From Basidiobolus meristosporus CBS 931.73 (Eukaryota; Basidiobolomycota; Basidiobolomycetes; Basidiobolales; Basidiobolaceae): a stretch of DNA of 58,372 nt. The stretch lies in contig MCFE01000557.1 of the NCBI GenBank assembly GCA_002104905.1, positions 1-58,372 on the forward strand, read 5' to 3'. This document shows, piece after piece, positions 48,592-57,898 of the stretch; position 1 is the stretch's first letter; each line of letters starts with the position of its first letter. The position numbers and the translations under genes are program-made. The notes beneath the pieces are model-generated. The model had not been told where the DNA came from and made no database searches. It saw nothing but the letters and a program-made list of their open reading frames with translations.

Positions 48592-48653
48592 TGTTGTAAA
48601 AATTCATAATTCCACCTAAATACTCACCTAACTTAGTCACTTAGATCATTACC
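48592..48653 (+). mobile_element. Truncated LTR, copy B
   Basis: The first ~62 bp match copies A and C, from TGTTGTAAAAATTCAT to 'gatcattacc'. The match then stops at a TTAGGGG seam (48654-48660), where the non-LTR element begins. The rest of this LTR is not found elsewhere in the window, as expected if the chromosome once ended here. Confidence 0.75.
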
Positions 48654-48668
48654 TTAGGGGAGGGAAAG

Positions 48669-48725
48669 TCACCAAGTTGGTGAAATCTTTATTTGAGTTA
48701 AGAACTAATCTAAGTACAAATAAAG
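48669..48725 (-). other. 3'-terminal double hairpin of element 1
   Basis: Outer stem CTTTATTTG/CAAATAAAG (48687-48695 with 48717-48725) has 9 perfect pairs. Between it and the 3' end is an inverted repeat TCACCAA/TTGGTGA at 48669-48683. The same pair of structures is present at the 3' ends of elements 2, 3 and 4. Confidence 0.75.
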
Positions 48726-48741
48726 AAGCCAATTCAGAGGT

Positions 48742-51216
48742 CTAGAACCTCTCTAATAAGTAATCTAATTTATGTTTTGTTTCATCTCTAATGTTTGTTT
48801 CAATAAAGTAAAGCTCATCAGGGGTAAATATAAAATTCAGGGGTTTTGGGGGAAGTACAAATTGTAGATGTTTCTGATCAATATAATCCAAGACTGGAAT
48901 CCAGCCTGGGATTAGGTGTAGTAGGAAAGGTGTGTGGACTTGTAAGTAGCTCTGCCACATAGATGTTAGATGGTCCTGAGCCAGTAGTCTTGGTTTCTCT
49001 GCTTTTTGAAGTTTTGAAGCAAGCTCTGTTACTACAGCAGAGCCAACCAGGGTGTGCCAGCAAGAAGATTTCAGGGAGGAGTTAGATTGAAGCCATTGTT
49101 TGATGGAGGGGTTATGTGATTTCTGAAGTTTGACTAGGAAGGAAGCCTGGAGATAGATCATTTGGATTTGGTATGGGTAGAACCCAAAGGCTCCATCAGT
49201 TGCATGGATATAGGGAGATACTGGAAGATAAGGTACCAAGGATCTGATACACTGATGGAGAAATTTATCCAGGTGGTGAAGTTCTCTGGAGGTTAGGGGT
49301 ATAATGTGGAGACCAAATTCAAGTACTGGCAGTACATACTGCTTCAGAAGTATAGGGATCTTTTGAATTGGAGTGTCTGGAGTGACTACTACCAGAAGCT
49401 TTTTGAGAGCCTGTTGGGCAAGACGGATCCTATTATTCAGGTGGAGCTTTGAGCCAATCCCATGTTGACAAAACAGCAGACCTAGATATATTGCAGTTTG
49501 TTGTGGCAGAATGCTAGTGTTCTGTATAGTTGTAGTGCACCCAATTGGGACTGTCTTGGAAATTGAGAGTGAGAGGTTGTTGGCAGCCAAGTACTTCTCA
49601 ATGATGGCAGTGTCTGCTATGGGATTAGGAGTAGCAATCTTGATATCATCTGCATAGAGAGTTAGTAGTGGATAGGGAGAGTCTGGTGAGGGGCCTTTTG
49701 GAAATAAAGGAAAGTTGTGTAGGAATATCACAAATAGTAAGGGACCTAGTACAGATCCTTGGACTACTCTATTTGGAACCTCATAGGTCTCTGATGTGCA
49801 ACTTGGATGCAAAATTTTGGCTGAGTTCTCACAAAATAGAGAACATGCAAGAAGGGTCATTGGTAGTGTGGTAACAGCTAATAGCTTTCTCCAAAGCAGA
49901 GCTCTGTCCACAGAGTCAAAGGCTTTAGTAATGTCAAACAGAATGGTTGGCAATGAGAATTGAAGTGAATGATCATGGCTTAGCACTACAGCCATATCCA
50001 AGGAGAATTTGGGCAAGAAGCCAAACTGAGAAGGATGGAATGGATATAGTTGAGATTGCAAGGATCTTGCTATTATAAGCTCAAAGATTTTCCTGCAGGT
50101 TGGGAGGAGTGAAACTGGCCAGTAAGAACCTGGGAGTGAGTGTTTCCCCTTCCCTTTGTATAAGGGTATTACATTTGCCTGTGACCAGGCCTTTGGGGTA
50201 GTCAATTGTTTGGCACAGATAGAGTAGAATGGGATAAGTAAGTGACTCATTTTGGAGTAGCACACCTGGAGTAGATTGTAGGTAATCAAGTCATGTCCAG
50301 GTGCAGTATTTGCAGGAAGCTTCTATAAAATTTTCTCCAGAAGCTTGGCTGAAATCAAAATTGGAGATGTTGGACTGCTGGATATGTTACCAGTATGGTA
50401 GAAAGGAGGAGTGGGATGCATGGATGAATCAAAGAATATAGGGGCCAGTTTGTCTGGTGATGGTGTACTCCTTGCTTGCAGTCTCATGGCTTTGTATACT
50501 TTTGATATGGACCTTGTGGTGGCATTCATATTTACTAAGGGCAAGGTATCCATGATATGAGCCCATAATCTAGTATACTCAGTGATCTGTAGTGACTTGG
50601 AGTAGGAGATTGCGCTTTCCAGGAGGTTCTGTGTTTTTGGGTTAGGGAAACATAGGTAGCTGGAATTTAAGGCAGAAATGATGGACTTCCATTTAAGTTG
50701 GTTTGCAGATGGCTTTTGGTAGGACTTGGTGGGCAGGGCCAGACAACCAGTGATTATGATGAAATGCTGGTAAAATAGCCATAATGCATTTATATCATCA
50801 CAAATCCATGCAGGTAAGCTGGGAAATGCATATTCTGTAAGCAAGGATAGGTAGTTGGCAAAGTTGTGTGTCTGTGATATTGAAGCTTTGGCTGGCAGGA
50901 TTGTAAATGGCTGAAGAAGGGTGCTAATTGGTAGGGTTTTTCTGGCAGAAAGGATAATATGTATTGGCTTGTGATCAGATTTCTCTAGTGAACCACAGCT
51001 GATATCCTCTGGAATGCTTGTAACCTGGTGGATGTACTGTAAGGCAGCTGGAGTAGCTGTTACCCAGTCAACACAACGTTGAGCTTGCTGAGTGTTTACA
51101 GTGACCAGATGGTTTTGTTGGAGGAACTTTGTAAAGTGCTCCTCTTGGGTTCTAAGTCTGGATGAAATAGTGGTGATATTTTCAGGGTGGGGAATATTTT
51201 TATCTCCCACTACCAT
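48742..51216 (-). pseudogene. Endonuclease-reverse transcriptase ORF of element 1, one in-frame TAG
   Basis: From the right: MVVGDKNIPHPENIT (the GDxN motif of APE endonucleases) and SLEKSDHKPIHIIL (the SDHxP motif). Then follows the reverse transcriptase: NVIPLYKGKGKH, FDITKAFDSVDRALLWRKL, VVQGSVLGPLLFVIF and LTLYADDIKIATP, whose YADD is the catalytic box. The C-terminal region ends KLDYLLERF. The frame is continuous over ~820 codons except for a single TAG at 50323-50325, between LLEKIL and KLPANTAPGHD. The upstream part of the endonuclease, with the first catalytic residues, is missing. So this copy is inactive for two reasons, but only mildly decayed. Confidence 0.88.
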
Positions 51217-51260
51217 ACAAGGGATTGATAGGGGGGGAGACAGTGACCAACAGGTGAAAT

Positions 51261-51282
51261 CTTTATTTCAGTTGAAACAAAG
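51261..51282 (-). other. 3' hairpin of element 2 with compensatory change
   Basis: The plus strand reads CTTTATTTC-agtt-GAAACAAAG. Compared with the other three elements, the loop-closing pair is swapped (G-C to C-G), one internal pair becomes a G-U-type wobble in the RNA, and the loop is cut from ~20 to 4 nt. The stem is still nine pairs long. Confidence 0.7.
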
Positions 51283-51291
51283 AAGCCAGCG

Positions 51292-51842
51292 CTACTGTTG
51301 TAGCTTTGATACAAGAGTATGTAGCTGAGGGGATATTGTAGGTAAGTTAATAAGAAGTGATGACAGCTCTTCAGTGCTCAAGACACTGTTCAGTGGGAAG
51401 GGGGGTAGCAAGAGAGGTAAGAATGACTTGTGAACAACATCAATGAGGGGAATGTGATAAGGATTGATATTCATCATAAAGGGAGTGTGATGCTGCAGAT
51501 ATTGCTGCCAAAGATCTGTCAAGTACTTCAGGTAGGCCAGCTTGGGTTTTTCTGACTGCAGAATATAGTGAGCAAACTTCTTGACTTCAGGATCTCCAAG
51601 TATAGTTCTCCAGCAGGAGCCAGGTGTTGTGTGGTGTGTTCTCTTCCAGGCCTTAATCAGTGGGTTGTTGCAGTTGTGAAGTCTGAGGTATAATCTGGTT
51701 CTAAGGTAGAGAAGTCTGATCTTATAGGGCATAAACCCAAAAGCACCAAGAATAGCATGTCTGTAGGGGCATTCAGGCAAATGAGGCACCAAGGAGGTAA
51801 TGCACCATACTGCAAACTTGTCAAGCTTAGTGCAGTCTCTAG
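51292..51842 (-). pseudogene. C-terminal part of element 2 RT polyprotein
   Basis: Open for ~184 codons after the LTR insertion point. It reads FAVWCITSLVPHLPECPYRH, AILGAFGFMPYKIRLLYLRT and CWRTILGDPEVKKFA, and stops at 51292 (LHTLVSKLQQ). It is collinear with the C-terminus of element 1 (SLVPYLPVSPYIHATDGAFG). Confidence 0.85.
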
Positions 51843-52192
51843 TGTTGTAAAAATTCGTATTTTCCACCTAAATATTCACCTAACTTAGTCACTTAGATCA
51901 TCACCTTCAAATCCTAGAGAATACTGACCAAATTCCTTGTCGGGATTTACTTAGAATATTTTCACCAAAATACCAGGTACCCAGAACATGAAAATTCTCA
52001 AAGTTGTCTAAACAGCCCCAAACTTTGCACACATGTTCTTGGGACCTTCCTTAACCTATTCTACGTGTTTGTAATGCCAAGACCATGTAAAAGTATAAAT
52101 ACCACTTTTACATTCAATAAATCATTAAGTGAAAACCACATAATCTACTTGTTCTCCCAATCACTTCCAATATCTCCAAGACTCTTACAACA
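51843..52192 (+). mobile_element. Solo LTR (copia-like family), copy C
   Basis: 350 bp from TGTTGTAAAAATTCGT to TCTTACAACA. It is flanked by a perfect 5-bp target duplication TCTAG (51838-51842 and 52193-52197). It splits the RT reading frame of element 2. Confidence 0.93.
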
Positions 52193-52427
52193 TCTAGAAG
52201 TAAGAGAGAGAAGTGGTAAGCCAAATTCCAGGACAGGGAAGACAAACTGCTTGAGTAGAAGAAGGCAGTTGGGAGCTGAAGTTGTAGGAGGAGTAACAGC
52301 CAGTAGCTTGTGGAGTGCCTGTCTTGCCAGGATAATTCTCTTCTTCAGGTGTGCTCCAGAGTCTAGTCCAGTAGGAAGGAAAGGAAAGCCAAGATATGTA
52401 GCAGAAACCTGAGCAGGTAGAGTGGAG
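52193..52427 (-). pseudogene. Middle block of element 2 RT polyprotein
   Basis: One reading frame from the LTR element boundary to the solo LTR boundary gives VSATYLGFPFLPTGLDSGAH, LKKRIILARQALHKLLAVT and LLKQFVFPVLEFGLPLLSLT. It matches TAIYLGLLFCQHGIGSKLHL and the following region of element 1. Confidence 0.85.
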
Positions 52428-52776
52428 TGTTGCAATATTCTGAGGAGTATTGGAAGTGATGTGGAGAACTAGAAGATTTACATGTTATTCACTTGTAGAT
52501 TTATTGATCAAAAGTATAGTATTTATACTTTTGATAAAGTAGAGGAAACAAACGTGTAGAGTTTGTTAAGGAAGGTCCCAAGAATATGTGTGCAAAGTTT
52601 GGGGTCTTTTGGATGACTTTGAGAAAAATAATAATCTGGGTACCTGACAATTTGGTGAAAATATTCTAAGTAAATCCCGACAAGAAATCTAGTCAGGACA
52701 GAATGCTAATCACAGAATAAGATCTATGTGACTAAGTTAGCATGAATATTTAGGTGACAATTCAATAATTACAACA
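52428..52776 (-). repeat. Left LTR (3' LTR) of the complete element
   Basis: 349 bp, TGTTGCAATATTC to AATTACAACA on the plus strand. It is related but not identical to LTR copies A, B and C, which lie in the opposite orientation. Confidence 0.92.
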
Positions 52777-55382
52777 CTCCCACTCAACAAAATATTCATG
52801 AGTAATAAATACATATTGTGAGTGTGCAATCTGTAATAAGCGTATAAGATTTAACTGTTTTGCATACTGGACTAATATATTATCCAAAGGTGTATGCATT
52901 TGTGTTCAACTTAATAGAACAAGTAACTTGGAATTCAGCATGCATATCTACTTAGTAATATGCCTAAAAATCTGAATGATCTGATCATAATACTTATCAT
53001 CAACTTTGATCAGTTGTACGGGCTTGAATAATAAGCTGAGTCTAATTGACAGATCGTAATAATAGTATATAGCCTCTGGGCTATTCAATGCTTCTTATTT
53101 GAGCAAAATTGACCCACTTTTGGTCAAGTTAAGGTTTTGTCATTTACAGCAGATCTGGAGTTTCCTTATTTCCGGCCAACAGTCTAATCCATTTAGACAA
53201 CTTCACTGTGTGTCCATATTAGGCTCAGGGACAGTTACTTCCATCATATAGATGCTATATGAGGTAAAAAATAGTGACCTACTTTGGGTCAAGTTAAGGT
53301 TTTGTCATTTACGCCTGATCCGGATTATCCTTGTTTCCTGGCACTGTGGCACATATAACATGGCCAAAAAAAGAAGGTTTTTGCTCAACTCTGAGCTGGG
53401 ATGGCCTGCTCCCACTTGAACCACGTCTGTTTAGTGATTCAGATCCACAAATATGATCTAGAATGGTCATCTTTGTCTTCTTTAAATAGCAATAACTTTC
53501 TTTGGACTGATTACTTCATATGCGGTAGATTCAAAGTCCATTTGCTTCTTGATTTACCCAGTTTGGTATTGGACAACACCATGGGTTGTTTGGTAGCTAT
53601 TCTTAGAGTGCTTCTACTGATTTGGATTGATACAGCTGCTTTTGTCTTATCAGAATATACTTGTAGAATAGAGATTGGCGCTTTTCCAGAAGTGAGATTC
53701 TCCTTAACAAGGGCTTTGATTATCCTTATTCTCCTGATAGTTATTTTCAACCTTGAGCTCGGTTTCCAAGGCTAACTGATCTTCTCAGTGTCTTCAGAAT
53801 CCATAAAAAAACCATCTGGTTGATCCTTGCACCTTTTTCTTTCAGCTCCATAGACAGCAGACATCAAGACTTCTGCACTAAATAATCTGTTCCAATATAT
53901 ACTACAATATCTAACAGATCCTGTTGAAGTTTCAAGGCTCTTCTGGGGTTTCTAGCTTGAGAACTTCGTACAAGAGGCTCCATAGAACATATTTGCATTG
54001 CCAGATAGTCCAAATATGGCCTACATAAGTTTTGGCACCATTTGGGAAGTACCCTAGTTTGCGGTAGTAGTATTTTCCATTTTTTCTTCTTTTCTTTTTC
54101 TGCTGATGACCCAGGGATAATTCCTTTTGTGGGGTGGTTCTGGACTTCCTTGCAGGTGGGACCACGGGGTTTTTGAGCACAAGAGTCTCCATGACATCAT
54201 TGTTCCATAATATCTGACTATTTGAGAGTGAAATAATCAAAATCGGCATCCACTTAGATCATTCATAACTTTTGATAGAGTTGACCAAATTTGATCAAAT
54301 AAACTGCATTTGATAGCTAGCTTCATCAATACTTCGGTATCAGACTCCAATATATCAGTATTTTGAGTTGCAGAACTTGGCGGTGACTTGATCAATCAAA
54401 ATTCTTTTGATCTGATCCAGAGAAGTTAAATATCACCAAGTGTTTTCTCCCACTGTAATAAGTGATATATATATAACAAGTATAAAGTACTGTGTTATCT
54501 TCTGAGTGGCTCTTAGCTGTGTACTGACCAACTGTTGCTTGGTTGTATACTCCAATCAGGCTTGCAATTATATGCTTCACTCCTTTGGCTGGCGGTAGAA
54601 TCTTCATGAGTTGATTTTGCTAAATTTGTATAATACTTTCTCCCACTGTTTTGAGACTTAAACAGAGTGATAGCACGTCTAACAGCTCCATATTTAGCTC
54701 CTGGTACACTGGTTTCAGTATCAAAACACTTGATACAATTATAGCATTCTTCTAATGGATTGTGTAGTACATATCCGTACTCCAGGTGGATATATATGTA
54801 TTATACATCATTGGGATCCTTACAATTCAGGAAGCTTGTTTCTGAGATCTTTTTCCATCAGTAGATAGTCCAGAATGGCGGCTAACAGCTCCAGTATTTG
54901 CATTCTCAGCTGTATTTTGAGTGGCAACAGATTTTTGGTAAAATCCTCCTCCGGCAATCATTAATAATGATCTAACTTTTTTTTTTTTTGCAATTCAGGA
55001 TAATATCCTATCCAAGAGCTCGTCTAACAGTCAATTGGGGTCATATGAATACATATTGCAGTATATTTCATTGTAGATCTGGACTCTCAATTGCTGGAAT
55101 TACGCAATTTTCTTCAGTAGTGGTAGAGCACCAACATACTATATTTCTTGACACAATTACATGCCAGTTTGATTGACTCTTCTTCATAACTAACTTGGAT
55201 AGTTACTGAAGGCATCTTTTGAAGGCAAGGCCTTCTTCTCCACAGCAATATCCTCATAACCATAGTCCTTTAGCAGCGGTAGTCTTCTTTAACCTTAGCA
55301 GAGCAATAGTGCGGAAAGTCTTTCTCCAGACTAGCAGAAAAGGATCCAAAGCATAGTAGACACCAAGAGGACAGCAAGCTCG

Positions 55383-55394
55383 GGGCTCATAACC
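55383..55394 (-). promoter_or_regulatory. Primer-binding site matching the anticodon arm of initiator tRNA-Met
   Basis: The plus strand reads GGGCTCATAACC, identical to the anticodon arm of eukaryotic initiator tRNA-Met, directly next to the 5' LTR. Drosophila copia and some relatives are primed by an initiator tRNA cut in the anticodon loop; a match at this internal site instead of the tRNA 3' end points to the same half-tRNA mechanism. Confidence 0.7.
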
Positions 55395-55743
55395 TGTTGC
55401 AATATTCTGAGGAGTATTGGAAGTGATGTGGAGAACTAGAAGATTTACATGTTATTCACTTGTAGATTTATTGATCAAAAGTATAGTATTTATACTTTTG
55501 ATAAAGTAGAGGAAACAAACGTGTAGAGTTTGTTAAGGAAGGTCCCAAGAATATGTGTGCAAAGTTTGGGGTCTTTTGGATGACTTTGAGAAAAATAATA
55601 ATCTGGGTACCTGACAATTTGGTGAAAATATTCTAAGTAAATCCCGACAAGAAATCTAGTCAGGACAGAATGCTAATCACAGAATAAGATCTATGTGACT
55701 AAGTTAGCATGAATATTTAGGTGACAATTCAATAATTACAACA
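55395..55743 (-). repeat. Right LTR (5' LTR) of the complete element
   Basis: 349 bp. I found no difference from the left LTR when reading line by line, which implies a recent insertion. Confidence 0.92.
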
Positions 55744-55942
55744 TGGAGTTCTCCAAGTTGATGGGAGAGCCCAAAGGTACTGTCTTTGCAATGGAAAGCT
55801 GGAGATTATTCTTCTGCAGATACTGGTGGATGGTCTGGGAGTCTTGTTGCACATTGGAGGAGGATATTCTGATGTCATCAGCAAAGAGAGTAACCAGGCT
55901 GTCAGCTGAGAGTCTTGGGAAGTCATTCAGGAAGATGGCAAC
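55744..55942 (-). pseudogene. RT catalytic block of element 2
   Basis: Minus strand: VAIFLNDFPRLSADSLVTLF, ADDIRISSSNVQQDSQTIHQ and LQLSIAKTVPLGSPINLEN. The FADD catalytic box corresponds to YADD in element 1. The upstream RT and endonuclease are missing. Confidence 0.85.
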
Positions 55943-55962
55943 TTAGGGTAGGGGAGGGAAAG

Positions 55963-56019
55963 TCACCAAGGTAGGTGAAATCTTTATTTGAATGCAGACA
56001 AGTCTAACTCCAAATAAAG
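55963..56019 (-). other. 3'-terminal double hairpin of element 3
   Basis: CTTTATTTG (55982-55990) pairs with CAAATAAAG (56011-56019). TCACC-aaggta-GGTGA lies at 55963-55978. Confidence 0.75.
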
Positions 56020-56076
56020 AAGCCAGCTGGGAATAGAAGATTCCCAAAGTAAACACTAAGTTGAATATGAATAAAT

Positions 56077-56805
56077 CTAAGCTAAAGTTAAGGCAGTATC
56101 CCAGAGTACACTGGAGTTCAGGTTCATGGGGGAGTGAAGTAGATAAGCTTGAGAGATATAATAATCTTTGAGGAAGTGGGTAACAGCAGGTGAAGGGGAG
56201 TTTTTGATAAGTGAAGTGAATCTTGAGAGCAGAGATTCCTCTAATGAGAAGGTCTTGTAAACTGGAGAATCAGGAAACTCTTTAAAGGCATGGTCAGTAG
56301 GTTCCCAGTAAAACTGGTCAGAGACATTTTGAGAGAACTCTTTAGCAATACTTTTGTCAAGTACTACCTCCAGAGTGTGATTGTTGATAAATCTCATGTT
56401 AACAATCTTGGATAAATTGTAACCTTGTTGCTTGAGATACATCCTATGCTCAGATATAGGAATGAACTCCACATTGGCAAAGTAGCAGACAGCCCAGTCA
56501 GTAGCAGGAGGCAAATCAGAAGTAGCAGGAAACTTTCTTTTAGTCTTGGGAGGAGCAGCAGGATGTCTTGAGGAAGCAGGAGCAGGCTTTTTGACAGCTT
56601 CAGAGTAGGAAGAGTGAGCAGGAGCAGATGATTCTTGGGGAGTCTTGTTGACAGGAACAGCTGGCAGAGAGACAATAGATTCTTGCAGATCAGAGAAGGC
56701 AGAAAACAGCTTTTGAACTTGTTTCTTGAGTAAAGCATTTTCAGCTTCAACAAGTGCAAGCCTTTCCTCAAGGAAGGAAATCTGAAGGGAATGGAGTGAA
56801 GGCAT
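56077..56805 (-). CDS. ORF1/Gag-like retrotransposon protein, copy 1
   Basis: 242 residues from the ATG at 56805 (MPSLHSLQISFLEERL); the frame is open further upstream through the 5' repeat but without an ATG. A coiled coil comes first: LEERLALVEAENALLKKQVQ then KLFSAFSDLQESIV, with leucines at heptad spacing. A Pro/Ser/Ala-rich basic linker (APPKTKRKFPATSDLPPAT) follows. Then comes a compact domain, DWAVCYFANVEFIPISEHRM then YNLSKIVNMRFINNHTLEVV, possibly RRM-like as in LINE ORF1 proteins. The end is SSVLWDTALTLA. No CCHC knuckle is seen. The order coiled coil, linker, RNA-binding-type domain fits a LINE ORF1 product. Confidence 0.7.
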   Translation of the reverse strand: MPSLHSLQISFLEERLALVEAENALLKKQVQKLFSAFSDLQESIVSLPAVPVNKTPQESSAPAHSSYSEAVKKPAPASSRHPAAPPKTKRKFPATSDLPPATDWAVCYFANVEFIPISEHRMYLKQQGYNLSKIVNMRFINNHTLEVVLDKSIAKEFSQNVSDQFYWEPTDHAFKEFPDSPVYKTFSLEESLLSRFTSLIKNSPSPAVTHFLKDYYISQAYLLHSPMNLNSSVLWDTALTLA

Positions 56806-56982
56806 AAGAAATAAGAAGAAGAGGGTAAGATGGGGTGGGTGGGAGGGAAAATTAGCAGGGAGAAGAGAAGGAAGGAGCAAAAATTCCAGAAGTCAGAATT
56901 TATAGATGGATGGACAAGGGTAGATGGATGGATTATTCCTGGGTTAGGAAAATTAGCAGGGAGAAGAGAAGGGGAGGGAAAG

Positions 56983-57039
56983 TCACCAAGGTAGGTGAAA
57001 TCTTTATTTGATTTCAGACAAGTCTAACTACAAATAAAG
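56983..57039 (-). other. 3'-terminal double hairpin of element 4
   Basis: CTTTATTTG (57002-57010) pairs with CAAATAAAG (57031-57039). TCACC-aaggta-GGTGA lies at 56983-56998. Confidence 0.75.
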
Positions 57040-57096
57040 AAGCCAGCTGGGAATAGAAGATTCCCAAAGTAAACACTAAGTTGAATATGAATAAAT

Positions 57097-57825
57097 CTAA
57101 GCTAAAGTTAAGGCAGTATCCCAGAGTACACTGGAGTTCAGGTTCATGGGGGAGTGAAGTAGATAAGCTTGAGAGATATAATAATCTTTGAGGAAGTGGG
57201 TAACAGCAGGTGAAGGGGAGTTTTTGATAAGTGAAGTGAATCTTGAGAGCAGAGATTCCTCTAAGGAGAAGGTCTTGTAAACTGGAGAATCAGGAAACTC
57301 TTTAAAGGCATCGTCAGTAGGTTCCCGGTAAAGCTGGTCAGAGACATTTTGAGAGAACTCTTTAGCAATACTTTTGTCAAGTACTACCTCCAGAGTGTGA
57401 TGGTTGATAAATCTCATGTTGACAATCTTAGATAAGTTGTAACCTTGTTGCTTGAGATACATCCTATGCTCAGATATAGGAATAAACTCCACATTGGCAA
57501 AGTAGCAGACAGCCCAGTCAGTAGCAGGAGGCAAATCAGAAGTGGCAGGAAACTTTCTTTTGGTCTTGGGAGGAGCAGCAGGATGTCTTGAGGGAGCAGG
57601 AACAGACTTTTTGACAACTTCAGAGTAGGAAGAGTGAGCAGGAGCAGATGATTCTTGGGGAGTCTTGTTGGCACGAAGGGTTGGCACAGGGACAATAGAT
57701 TCTTGCAGATCAGAGAAGGCAGAAAAGAGCTTTTGAACTTGTTTCTTGAGTAGAGCATTTTCAGCTTCAACAAGTGCAAGCCTTTCCTCAAGGAAAGAAA
57801 TCTGAAGGGAATGGAGTGAAGGCAT
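57097..57825 (-). CDS. ORF1/Gag-like retrotransposon protein, copy 2
   Basis: 242 residues from the ATG at 57825. It is the same length as the copy at 56077 and has no frameshift between them. Differences (roughly fifteen residues) cluster in the linker (VSLPAVPV against VPVPTLRA; KKPAPASSR against KKSVPAPSR) and around YWEPTDHA against YREPTDDA. The coiled coil and C-terminal segments are nearly invariant. Equal length with substitutions only suggests that both copies were under coding constraint or are very young. Confidence 0.7.
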   Translation of the reverse strand: MPSLHSLQISFLEERLALVEAENALLKKQVQKLFSAFSDLQESIVPVPTLRANKTPQESSAPAHSSYSEVVKKSVPAPSRHPAAPPKTKRKFPATSDLPPATDWAVCYFANVEFIPISEHRMYLKQQGYNLSKIVNMRFINHHTLEVVLDKSIAKEFSQNVSDQLYREPTDDAFKEFPDSPVYKTFSLEESLLSRFTSLIKNSPSPAVTHFLKDYYISQAYLLHSPMNLNSSVLWDTALTLA

Positions 57826-57898
57826 AAGAAATAAGAAGAAGAGGGTAAGATGGGGTGGGTGGGAGGGAAAATTAGCAGGGAGAAGAGAAGGAAGGAGC

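Larger units (their letters stand above)
48657..51228 (-). mobile_element. Non-LTR retrotransposon 1 (endonuclease-RT), 5'-truncated
   Basis: The element lies on the minus strand, 3' end at the left. It carries a C-terminal piece of an APE-type endonuclease, a complete reverse transcriptase, a C-terminal region and the shared 3' tail. The 3' end is ...CCCTCCCCTA. There is no poly(A) tail and no target duplication is seen. The left edge abuts TTAGGG next to a broken LTR; the right edge is truncated inside the endonuclease and abuts the 3' end of element 2. Confidence 0.88.
52428..55743 (-). mobile_element. Complete copia-like LTR retrotransposon, apparently non-autonomous
   Basis: Two 349-bp LTRs (52428-52776 and 55395-55743) that look identical by eye enclose 2618 bp. 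A perfect 5-bp target duplication TGGAG flanks the element (52423-52427 and 55744-55748). The orientation is minus: next to the right LTR, 12 bases (55383-55394) complement the anticodon arm of initiator tRNA-Met, and next to the left LTR the minus strand reads gttgagtgggag, a polypurine-type tract. No gag, protease, integrase or RT motif is recognised inside. The longest internal frames (~120 codons) are not retroviral. An internal ~60-bp direct repeat (with 'gtcaagttaaggttttgtca') occurs at about 53120 and 53288. Confidence 0.88.
51231..55942 (-). mobile_element. Non-LTR retrotransposon 2, 5'-truncated and interrupted by two LTR insertions
   Basis: The minus-strand element survives as three blocks: 51231-51842, 52193-52427 and 55744-55942. 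Joined conceptually they follow element 1 in order. The right block contains LVTLFADDIRISSSN (the RT catalytic box), the middle SATYLGFPFLPTGLDSGAHL and VFPVLEFGLPLLSLTSR, and the left KLDKFAVWCITSLVPHLPEC. The left block ends with the shared 3' tail. The 5' end is cut inside the RT at VAIFLNDF and abuts TTAGGGTA. Protein identity to element 1 is only moderate, so it is a different subfamily. Confidence 0.88.
55951..56970 (-). mobile_element. Telomere-proximal element 3 (ORF1 only)
   Basis: Minus-strand unit with part of a 5' promoter-type monomer (56881-56970), an ORF1-type gene (56077-56805) and the shared 3' tail (55951-56040). Its 3' end abuts TTAGGGTA at the broken 5' end of element 2. 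Its 5' end is cut and abuts the 3' end of element 4. It has no endonuclease or RT. Confidence 0.85.

Noticed and set aside
53401-54249. Gag or Pol coding in the LTR element interior
   Set aside because: Frames of about 80-125 codons lack any RT, integrase, protease or CCHC motif on either strand.
52200-55390. CRISPR-like or satellite array in the subtelomere
   Set aside because: The repeats are two LTRs and duplicated element ends with target duplications, not regularly spaced short repeats; the organism is a eukaryote.
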